This document shows positions 43,041-50,558 of a stretch of 64,000 bases of DNA, in pieces. Origin of the DNA: NIOZ-UU13 sp035528395 (GTDB lineage: Bacteria > Planctomycetota > Phycisphaerae > Sedimentisphaerales > Anaerobacaceae); NCBI GenBank assembly GCA_035528395.1, contig DATKYR010000147.1:1-64000 (forward strand), read 5' to 3'. The notes beneath the pieces were generated by a model. That model was given only the letters and a program-made list of their open reading frames with translations. It was not told where the DNA came from and searched no databases. Positions within the stretch are counted from its first letter, which is position 1. The number at the start of each line of letters is the position of its first letter. Position numbers and translations under genes: made by a program.

Positions 43041-45635
43041 TTATTCTTTTTGTCCTGCAACTACTGTTTCAACAATAGCCTTCTTGGCCTCGGCTACCGC
43101 CGGGCTGTATGGATAGTCTGTCGCTATGGTCTCGTAAATCACCTTGGCCTTGTCAACGGCCTTGATGCCACAGAGCGCCTTTATCTGCCGGACAAGCATC
43201 TGTGACCGATAGTAGTTACTTAATTCGAGCTTATTTAGCCGTTCAGCTAAATAAAAAGCGATTAAGTATTCTTTCCTCGCCAAGTGCACATCCAGTTTTA
43301 TCAGGTTCAAATTCGGCATCAATAGCTTCACCGGGTCATTGGCGATGATTTCCTCAATCTTCTCTATAGCATAATCCAACTGCTCCGGGTCGTCGGTGCT
43401 ATCTGCCAATTGTCTTGCTGCGCGCAATCGCCCAACATCCTTGACCTCCTGCTTAGTACTGTCGGGCTGTTCGGAAGCAGCCCGAAGATTTTGAAGTATT
43501 TCCCTTGCTTCTTTAACCTGCTCCAGCGCTATCAGAGCTTCAGCTTTAGCCATCCTGAATCGAGTAACTATTTTCTTGTCTAACTTTCTCTCCTCGAGCT
43601 GGTTTAGAATCTTTAACGCCTCCTGCGCCTTTCCGAAGCATTGCACCAATAATTCAGCTTGAGAAACCATCGCATTTTGGCGAACCACCGTATTCGGCGC
43701 CGATTTTTCATGCAGACGGGTGAAAAGTTTCAACGCCTGTTCATACTGCCGTACCGAAGCCGATCGCAGGTACTGACCCAATTCAAGGCAGAAATGTCGG
43801 TGCTTGGATTCCGCCACAAGCTCGTCCATTCTATTCATTAAAGCCGCCGCGGCCTGTTGCCTCCACAGTTGGCGCTCAAGGCCATCGGCAAAAGCATATA
43901 AATTGACGATATCACCTATTGGCAGTTTGTCAAAGTTACTTTCAGATATAGCTTTCTCAAAGGCCTGTTTGTTACCCGGCTCAAGCTGGATTTTATCCCA
44001 TAAAATATGAACGTGGATTTTTTGTCTTATCTCGACGATTACCTCTCCGTTTTTCAGCACTTCAAGTGTTACTGTGCGCATCTCGGGTCGTAAAAACACA
44101 TGCTCGATACTTTCGCCGGTCTCGATTGTTCCATCGTCGAATTTCCACCGGTATGAATAATCCACGTTGCGTTGTGCCTTGAGGGCGTCGAATCGCATCC
44201 GAATCAGAGCCGCTTTCTCCTGGTCCAGCCGCCAATCATCGGTTATCTGCCAATTAAAGCTGCCCCCATCTTTGGCCAGGTCTTTATATCCAATTTCAGT
44301 AGCCACGAAGCGTCCCACAGGCAGGAAATCACCTCTGGCCATAAGGCCTAATTTTTCCTGCGGCATTTGCCAGGCGGCTAACGTAAACATTTTTCCCCAT
44401 GGGCTGCAGTTCAGATATTCCAGCTTATGCACGCCAGCTCCCAGAGAAATCTTACCCTGTTCCTCTCCCTTTATACCAGCCTTATAGTCGTGTTCACCGG
44501 GCCAGCTCACCACCACCTTGCCGTCTATAAGCAGATGCGAGGTCCAATTCGAGGCCGTGGCGAAAATGTAATCGCCCGCTTCGTCGGTCTGGAAGAAACC
44601 CTCATAGCGATACAACGCAAGACGGGGTTTCTTATCGGTGTTATCAGAACCAGATTCCTCCAATCGATGAATTGGAAACGAATGGTGAACATTATCAACC
44701 AGACTCTTGCCCATCGGCTCGGCGACATTATTCCACACTTTTAATAAACCGGAAAGCTCCTTACACTCGGGGTAATTTTTGCCTGTATATCTTGTCTCTA
44801 AAGTTACCCCGGCTTTGGGCTCCCATACTGAGGAGGCAGGTTTATACTTCTCTTTGTGCACAAGATAAACAAAATAGATCGTGCTGCCATAGGAATTGTC
44901 GAAAAGAATCTCCATCGGCTCATCTGCTTTGGTCCAAAATAACCGGCTGGGGACTCGCTGGCCTATAGTCGTAAAAACTACCGCTTCGAAATCCCTCGCA
45001 TCAAAGCCGGGCATATATAGCTTGGCATAAGAGACCTCCGGATTTTGCCCCCTCAGCAGATATCCTGCGCTAACCAGACTTGCCCGTCGCTCGCCTTTCA
45101 TATCGGAACCGGTCGTTACCAATTTAATCTGCTCGGCTGTCGATGGAATCCCGATATTAATTTCAAGCGGCGGCATATGTTTGGTCAACGGCTCTGATTT
45201 GTACACTCTTCTTTTGTCTGCATAAATCTCAAAGCTGACAGACATATCGGAATCAGCTCTATCATTAAGTCCGGCCAATGCTACAAAACGCCTATGCTGA
45301 TTCTCGTGTTTGTAAGTAACCTCTCCAGGGCAGGTCATATTGATACCTTTTTTATAGACCTTCCCATTAAGTCTATAGTACGAGCCGGTCCACTTCTTCT
45401 TTTTTTTCAAATCGGACAGATGAACATCAGGTATCTGTGAGTGGGCCGGGTCTTTTTCAATGCGAAACCGAAACGCCGCATCCTCGAGGTGCCACGGAAC
45501 GGACCTGCCGACCTCAGCGGCCCAGCCGATATTGCAAACAAATAAAGCTGCCGCGGCAGCAAACAACAACCGTCTTATATGCTCTATTGACAACATAATT
45601 TTCAGCATACTGCAACTACATCCAAAATTGCTCAT
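43041..45635 (-). CDS. secreted NPCBM/PA14/PKD and TPR protein
   Basis: An 864-residue exported protein. Residues 1-40 form a long signal sequence (LLFAAAAALFVCNIGWAA). From about 85-200 is an NPCBM-like carbohydrate-binding domain (FVALAGLNDRADSDMSVSFEI). Residues about 300-430 look like a PA14 domain (LALYRYEGFFQTDEAGDYIF, HLLIDGKVVVSW). From about 490-560 is a PKD-like domain (YSYRWKFDDGTIETGESIEH). The last 280 residues are TPR-like helices. It is the distal gene of the MoxR/BatA cluster, and its ATG overlaps the stop of the DUF4175-like gene. The domain set suggests a surface or periplasmic adhesion or assembly role. No catalytic domain is visible. Confidence 0.75.
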   Translation of the reverse strand: MSNFGCSCSMLKIMLSIEHIRRLLFAAAAALFVCNIGWAAEVGRSVPWHLEDAAFRFRIEKDPAHSQIPDVHLSDLKKKKKWTGSYYRLNGKVYKKGINMTCPGEVTYKHENQHRRFVALAGLNDRADSDMSVSFEIYADKRRVYKSEPLTKHMPPLEINIGIPSTAEQIKLVTTGSDMKGERRASLVSAGYLLRGQNPEVSYAKLYMPGFDARDFEAVVFTTIGQRVPSRLFWTKADEPMEILFDNSYGSTIYFVYLVHKEKYKPASSVWEPKAGVTLETRYTGKNYPECKELSGLLKVWNNVAEPMGKSLVDNVHHSFPIHRLEESGSDNTDKKPRLALYRYEGFFQTDEAGDYIFATASNWTSHLLIDGKVVVSWPGEHDYKAGIKGEEQGKISLGAGVHKLEYLNCSPWGKMFTLAAWQMPQEKLGLMARGDFLPVGRFVATEIGYKDLAKDGGSFNWQITDDWRLDQEKAALIRMRFDALKAQRNVDYSYRWKFDDGTIETGESIEHVFLRPEMRTVTLEVLKNGEVIVEIRQKIHVHILWDKIQLEPGNKQAFEKAISESNFDKLPIGDIVNLYAFADGLERQLWRQQAAAALMNRMDELVAESKHRHFCLELGQYLRSASVRQYEQALKLFTRLHEKSAPNTVVRQNAMVSQAELLVQCFGKAQEALKILNQLEERKLDKKIVTRFRMAKAEALIALEQVKEAREILQNLRAASEQPDSTKQEVKDVGRLRAARQLADSTDDPEQLDYAIEKIEEIIANDPVKLLMPNLNLIKLDVHLARKEYLIAFYLAERLNKLELSNYYRSQMLVRQIKALCGIKAVDKAKVIYETIATDYPYSPAVAEAKKAIVETVVAGQKE

Positions 45636-48600
45636 TTATCCTGTTTTTTATCTTCCGTCTTCAGGCCTTTATCTTTGCCCTGTGCCAGAGCCTCGAAATA
45701 GGCGCTAATCATATGCTCGTAGCCCCTAAAACGATTTTGTTGTTCCCGGGAAAGAATATCGTTCAGCTTCCTGTCTGTTGCTTTGTCCTGGGTATATTGC
45801 AGTGCAATTTGCCTGCCCAATGCCCGGTGCGATTTCTTCAGAGAGTCGACAACTTCATCGAAAGCTCCTCTGATATCTACTCCACTGCGGCTTTTGATAG
45901 ACTCTTCTACTCCTTTCATCGCTTGAATAGACTTCTCAAATTCCATTGTTGGCAGATTATGACTTTCGAGCTTGAGCACCAGCTCTTGTGCCGACTGCCG
46001 GATTTTTTGCTGTTTTTCCTCTGTAGCTTTCATCATATCCAGTACTTTAGGAGGCAGCTTACCCCCTACCCCGAACATGGTGGCTTGGTCGCTGTCCTTA
46101 CCGAGTCCTGTTCCGCCCGTCTGCGCTTTCGTGTCCTCATCTTTGACCTGGCCGCTTTCCAAAGGCGTGTTTGAGACTCGTTCTCGTAAACCGTACTCAT
46201 TGTCGGACAGCGCCTTGGCTACCGGCTCTACCAGCTGGCCGTCGGACATACCGCTGCGTCCTGCTCCGCTGCGTCCCTGAATAATATTATCCTCCGGCTT
46301 CTGGTCGCCGGTTTTGCCTTTAGCGCTTGTGCTGCTTATAGTTCCATCGGAAACCGGCCCAGCCGTATGGTCCAGAGAATTAAGATAGCTGCCGATATCT
46401 TCCACCTCCAGCCGCATTTCTTCTTCCGATGTAATCAAATCAGCTACCAGGTCTTCCAGTTCCGACGGCAGCTCCGCCAACGGCGCAAACAACTGCTCAT
46501 CCTCGGGAATCTCTGCGATAAATTGAATATTATCATAGAATCCCAGTGTCGCCTCGCAGTTTATCATTAGCTCCTCGGCCATCTCCACCTCTTCAGTTTC
46601 CAGGCGATGGGCGTCAACTCGCGCTTGACGCATATCGGCTACTTCCCTGGCTTGTTTAGCAAGCTCGTCGGCCTCCTCGTAGAGACTTTTCATCGATTCG
46701 ACCATCGCGTCGTCCCCAAAATCCTGAAGGTCCAGATTAGTAAAATCGTTCACCACATCCGACAAAATCTCCGCCAGTTTGGATTGGTCCATCGCAAGCT
46801 CTTCCAGTTTGTTCTCATCGGCCGCACTGAAGTCTTCCGGCGGTTTATCCATAATCATTTGTCTTTCCTGCATTATCTGCTTCTGTTTCTCGACAAACTC
46901 ATCCAATTCCTTGGCCATTTCTTTGAGCGATTCTTCTACGCCGGTATCAAGTGACTCGATACTTTCGCCTAAAATTTCCGCCGCCGCCTTTTCCGCTTCA
47001 GCCTGGCTCTCTTTGGCAATTACACCTTTAAGCGCAATGAGCTGTTCGAGCAGGAAAGCCTGCTGTTTTTCGACAGATTGCAGTGAATAAGAAACTGCAG
47101 ATTTATTAGCCGCCTTAATTGCTTTAGTCTTTGGTTCTGTTGCACCAATCGTTCCTATTTTCTCCATTACACGGGCGTGTTCGCCGTCTCTTAGCTCAAC
47201 CAGTTTATCAACAAACCTCGGGCGCGGATGTGATGATACATCCCAGGCCTCAGTCATATAATCACCAACAAGCTTCTGCTTTTGGTCCATTTCGCCCTGA
47301 TGCCTCTGCAGGTTCTTGATATTTTCCGCTTCTTTCCTGCTTGCATTAATTACATCGTCGAGGTTCGTCAACACATTTTCCGTTACACCTAAAGCCGCCT
47401 GCTGCGCTTCAATGGCCTTGTCCAGTGCCGCAAAAGCAGTACCGTTCGGGTCATCAGCCGAAATCGTCAGCTCATCTAACGACCTGACCTGGAGTGTAAC
47501 CGGCTGCGATTGACCCATGTGCTTCATTGGACTAAAATCCTGACAGAATGCCTGCAGAACGTAGGCCGAACCCGGTTTGAACACACCGGCATCTATCGGC
47601 AGGCGAAGTGTCTCAGCCACCTGCTCCTTTCTTCCCGGTGGTCCTTCATATTCCCAGTTCTCTATTGTTTTTGCAGGACTATTGGCCTGCATTTGTCCGA
47701 GTGTTACGTATATCCGGCCGATCCCAAAATCGTCAGAAGCTTGTATATCGAACTTCAGCCTTTCTCCGGGATTCACCGTAAGGCTCCGGTCGGTATCCAC
47801 AAATTCAATTTCCGGCACACTGTCCTGCTGCAGTAAGATCGGCCCGGAAGCAATGGCAATACGTCTGTCACTTCCAGGCCCCTTGACCTCAAGCTGGTAG
47901 GAACCGGCTTTTTGCAGATGCGTTTCTGCACGCCATACCCTGTCAACATTTTTAAACTCAATCGTCTTGTCCTGCGCCTTCCACCACAGTCTTTCAGCCT
48001 GCTTGTCCAGCTTTACGTCCACAACTACCTGCGAATCTGCCAGTCCCGATATCGCCTCAGGAGGCCCCAAAGTGCTAACCTTCCCTATACCCGTATATTC
48101 AGGTGACGAAATATGAAACTGAGACTCTTTTATTCTCGGCACTGTATTGACCGTCACCTTGATACTGGAACTATAAGTATCTGCCGCGAACACTCGAAAA
48201 GCAAACGGCCTATCTACTGCTGCAAAAGTATAATTGAATACTCCCTGCTTATCCCCTACGGCCTGCATGGTTGTACTTTTGCTTTTGCCCTTTTCGGTAC
48301 TTATATAGTCCGCTCCATCCATCCATACAATCTCTGGATAACTCCGCAGCGCTCCATTACCCCCCCTGCCTTCAACTTCAACCGACACTAACAAATCATC
48401 AGCTTCCGCGATGGTTACGTCACTGTCCGGCGTAACCTTCAGCACCACTGAGCCCGCCGGCGGAACATCCGACAACGGTCGTATGAACCTCGCAAAGGCA
48501 TTGACCACATAACGGCTATGACTAAAACCATAAATCATCCAAAAAAGCATAATAATCAAAAACGCTATCAGCCACTTTCTTATTCTCCTCCTGTCCCACA

Positions 48601-49033
48601 GCTTTCTCAGGTCTGCCGTTGACATTAAGGAAATGGCTGTCCCTATTGTTCGCCGGGCAAATGGTTTCTCATCTGAGGTAAATTCACGAGACTCAAAACA
48701 CAGCGCATTAATCAGCATGTTTTCCGGCACATTATGTTTACGCTCCAGAAGTAACGCCGTACCCTCGAGCCCTTCGAGCTGTAAAATCGGCGATAACAAA
48801 TTCTTCCAAAATTCAAATATCATCAAACCCACCCAGCCTAAAACAATCGCCAGTCGTAACCCGGGCGGAAGATGTAAAAGGTTATCCATAAAACACAGCG
48901 CAAGCCAAACACCCAAGCAAACCGTCCCCCACACTAATCCTCCTAAAACAAGCCGGTTAGCCATCATTATTCGTCGGCCTCTGGCTACGGTCTCTCGAAC
49001 CGGCTCGCTCTGCTGGTCATTTATATGGTCCAT
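45632..49033 (-). CDS. large DUF4175-like membrane protein with coiled coils
   Basis: An 1133-residue protein. Two membrane segments near residues 27-80 and one near 155-175 (WLIAFLIIMLFWMIYGF) precede a long soluble region. Residues about 190-520 are beta-rich repeats (VVLKVTPDSDVTIAEADDLLVSVEV). Residues about 540-900 are helical with high coiled-coil potential (KQKQIMQERQMIMDK, MAKELDEFVEK). It resembles DUF4175 proteins, which sit in MoxR/BatA/DUF58 operons. The start ATG follows GAGGAACAAAGTT. Upstream lies a duplicated copy of this start (49163-49218). The function is unknown; it may form a scaffold in the periplasm together with the VWA proteins. Confidence 0.75.
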   Translation of the reverse strand: MDHINDQQSEPVRETVARGRRIMMANRLVLGGLVWGTVCLGVWLALCFMDNLLHLPPGLRLAIVLGWVGLMIFEFWKNLLSPILQLEGLEGTALLLERKHNVPENMLINALCFESREFTSDEKPFARRTIGTAISLMSTADLRKLWDRRRIRKWLIAFLIIMLFWMIYGFSHSRYVVNAFARFIRPLSDVPPAGSVVLKVTPDSDVTIAEADDLLVSVEVEGRGGNGALRSYPEIVWMDGADYISTEKGKSKSTTMQAVGDKQGVFNYTFAAVDRPFAFRVFAADTYSSSIKVTVNTVPRIKESQFHISSPEYTGIGKVSTLGPPEAISGLADSQVVVDVKLDKQAERLWWKAQDKTIEFKNVDRVWRAETHLQKAGSYQLEVKGPGSDRRIAIASGPILLQQDSVPEIEFVDTDRSLTVNPGERLKFDIQASDDFGIGRIYVTLGQMQANSPAKTIENWEYEGPPGRKEQVAETLRLPIDAGVFKPGSAYVLQAFCQDFSPMKHMGQSQPVTLQVRSLDELTISADDPNGTAFAALDKAIEAQQAALGVTENVLTNLDDVINASRKEAENIKNLQRHQGEMDQKQKLVGDYMTEAWDVSSHPRPRFVDKLVELRDGEHARVMEKIGTIGATEPKTKAIKAANKSAVSYSLQSVEKQQAFLLEQLIALKGVIAKESQAEAEKAAAEILGESIESLDTGVEESLKEMAKELDEFVEKQKQIMQERQMIMDKPPEDFSAADENKLEELAMDQSKLAEILSDVVNDFTNLDLQDFGDDAMVESMKSLYEEADELAKQAREVADMRQARVDAHRLETEEVEMAEELMINCEATLGFYDNIQFIAEIPEDEQLFAPLAELPSELEDLVADLITSEEEMRLEVEDIGSYLNSLDHTAGPVSDGTISSTSAKGKTGDQKPEDNIIQGRSGAGRSGMSDGQLVEPVAKALSDNEYGLRERVSNTPLESGQVKDEDTKAQTGGTGLGKDSDQATMFGVGGKLPPKVLDMMKATEEKQQKIRQSAQELVLKLESHNLPTMEFEKSIQAMKGVEESIKSRSGVDIRGAFDEVVDSLKKSHRALGRQIALQYTQDKATDRKLNDILSREQQNRFRGYEHMISAYFEALAQGKDKGLKTEDKKQDK

Positions 49034-49057
49034 AACTTTGTTCCTCTAAGGTTCCTT
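49002..49057. repeat. direct repeat covering the DUF4175-like start (copy 1)
   Basis: This 56-base block includes the ribosome binding site, the ATG and the first ten codons of the DUF4175-like gene. It matches 49163-49218 with three mismatches. It is the copy attached to the long gene. Confidence 0.85.
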
Positions 49058-49083
49058 TTTGGGGCTTTGGCCTACAATGACAG

Positions 49084-49162
49084 TGCCGCACCAATTTTCG
49101 TTCCTGGTGTGCTCCATCCTTCAACTGGAATCTGCCGCATATACTTGGAAATTGGTGCGGCA
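49084..49162. repeat. CGCACCAATT palindromic element (copy 1, intergenic)
   Basis: Arms TGCCGCACCAATTTT (49084-49098) and AAATTGGTGCGGCA (49149-49162) are complementary around a 50-base centre. It lies directly between the two copies of the direct repeat. Other copies lie in-frame at 50965-51039 and 53559-53639. Confidence 0.8.
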
Positions 49163-49218
49163 GGCTCGCTCTGCTGGTCATTCATATGGTCCATAACTTT
49201 GTTCCTCTAAAGTCCCTT
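49163..49218. repeat. direct repeat (copy 2): duplicated gene start
   Basis: This copy repeats the ribosome binding site, ATG and first codons of the DUF4175-like gene 161 bases upstream of the real start. From its ATG the frame encodes MDHMNDQQSEPAAPISKYM and about twenty more residues, partly from the palindromic element, before a TAG. It overlaps the end of the upstream gene. It might be translated as a short peptide but is best seen as a relic of the element's insertion. Confidence 0.8.
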
Positions 49219-50503
49219 TTGCCGTACGGGACCAAAGCTTTTCTGATATAAAAACTTCCGGCGTAGGGTCATCTGGCAGCAAGATAACACGGAAAAACGT
49301 CCCCCGCGCCGATAGTATCATTTCCTGATTTGCCTTATCATACTTCCATCGCCAGATGCTCAACCGCCAGGGTTCAACCCCGTTAGAAGTTGCCGTCTTA
49401 CTTCTAACGGGGTCAACCACCGTCCCTAATTCTCTGTCCCACTCGCCGCCTATTTCTCCGAAATGAGTCGGCGCCACCTTGCGCCGCAGACTCACGAGAG
49501 TAAGCATTTCCTTGTCATTCTTACTGGCCAGCCCCCGCTTGTCGCTGGCGGGGGCCAGTACTCCTAACAGTTTCTTTTCATTGTAAAAATCTCTTTGTCT
49601 TTTGATGTGGTCATGAGCGACCGCAAACAGCTTTTTATCCTGTTCTTGGGGCCAGCCAACAATATACTTTCCGTCTTTCCTGGCGGCCAGATAAAACTCC
49701 TCACCAAACGCGGATTCAACCAAGCAGGTATCGTCGTTTTCGGTCATCTTAGTCGGTATCGGCGTCAAAGATTCCTTTGTCACCGCCTGAACCGCATCCT
49801 CCGGCCCAAAACGCATATCGGTAAACTTCACTGTAACTTTGGCTGCAATGCTTTTACCTTCATCTAATAGTTTTATTCTTTGGACGTAAACAAGTTCATC
49901 CAGCGTGGTTCCCTCTCCGCCCCGCTGCTTACTCCGCAAAACCAGTCTGTGCGTTTTCTCCCCGGTCTTAAGATAAACTGTCACGGTGTAGAGATGCCCC
50001 CGCAAAGATTCATCACTGTTGAAAATCACCGTCGCGGCGAGATAACGCAGCGGATACGGTTTGCCGGAGTATTCTTTTGCGGCGGGCGAATAATCCGCTT
50101 CCCCTGTCTTTTCATTGTATTTGGTCGTTTCTATGAACTTCCAATTCCGGCGCATCTCCTCTTTTTCCGGATAAAAACGAATCTCCCGCACCGGCTCAAA
50201 AGTAAAATTTCTGACTTTGCCGTATTGCACATCTTCCCCTGTTACCATATCTTTGGTCTTGAGTTTCCCCCCCTTCGGTATGTTCAGCTTGAAACTTCGA
50301 CCCAGCGTTAACGATATCTCGCCTGTCAGAACCTTCCCATCGGAAAAATAGACCGCTGCTATTCTGGTCTGGCTCTTCTTTTGAGTGGCATCGCCAAGCA
50401 ACGTCCCCGTCGAAGCACCACATACTGGGTTGACAGACCAAAATAAAAAGCAAAAAACACAGAATAAAAACTTAAAATTACACATTTTCGCTTTTAGCTT
50501 CAT
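49178..50503 (-). CDS. exported hypothetical protein of the MoxR/BatA cluster
   Basis: A 441-residue protein from the ATG at 50503, with an N-terminal signal (FKFLFCVFCFLFWSVNPVCG). A longer GTG start 12 codons upstream would add basic residues. The mature part is beta-rich with GKVLTGEISLTLG, VREIRFYPEKEE and TVTVYLKTGEK, and no recognised family. Two palindromic repeats lie in-frame: APASDKRGLASK near 320 and VDPVRSKTATSNGVEPW near 365, the latter a copy of the element at 26.3 kb. The C-terminus overlaps the duplicated leader repeat. It is the sixth gene in the cluster. Function unknown. Confidence 0.65.
   Translation of the reverse strand: MKLKAKMCNFKFLFCVFCFLFWSVNPVCGASTGTLLGDATQKKSQTRIAAVYFSDGKVLTGEISLTLGRSFKLNIPKGGKLKTKDMVTGEDVQYGKVRNFTFEPVREIRFYPEKEEMRRNWKFIETTKYNEKTGEADYSPAAKEYSGKPYPLRYLAATVIFNSDESLRGHLYTVTVYLKTGEKTHRLVLRSKQRGGEGTTLDELVYVQRIKLLDEGKSIAAKVTVKFTDMRFGPEDAVQAVTKESLTPIPTKMTENDDTCLVESAFGEEFYLAARKDGKYIVGWPQEQDKKLFAVAHDHIKRQRDFYNEKKLLGVLAPASDKRGLASKNDKEMLTLVSLRRKVAPTHFGEIGGEWDRELGTVVDPVRSKTATSNGVEPWRLSIWRWKYDKANQEMILSARGTFFRVILLPDDPTPEVFISEKLWSRTAKGTLEEQSYGPYE
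49371..49417. repeat. palindromic element, VDPVR type (copy 2, in-frame)
   Basis: Forward-strand arms CCCCGTTAGAAG (49378-49389) and CTTCTAACGGGG (49401-49412) pair perfectly. The copy keeps the GGTTGACC-type ends seen at 26303-26372. It is inside the exported hypothetical gene and does not break its frame. Confidence 0.8.
49524..49558. repeat. GGGGGC palindrome in-frame in hypothetical gene
   Basis: GCCCCCGC and GCGGGGGC style arms surround TTGTCGCT, with GGCC at both ends. A closely similar hairpin lies at 57157-57187 in the moxR-like gene. Here it encodes APASDKRGLA without breaking the frame. Confidence 0.7.
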
Positions 50504-50558
50504 TTTCTTCGGCTCTTTTTTCAGCTTTGTTCTCTGCACAATTATTCAAACCTTTGCA

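Noticed and set aside
49163..49195. Duplicated leader as a separate real gene
   Set aside because: The frame runs into the palindromic element and stops after about 40 codons; no homology.
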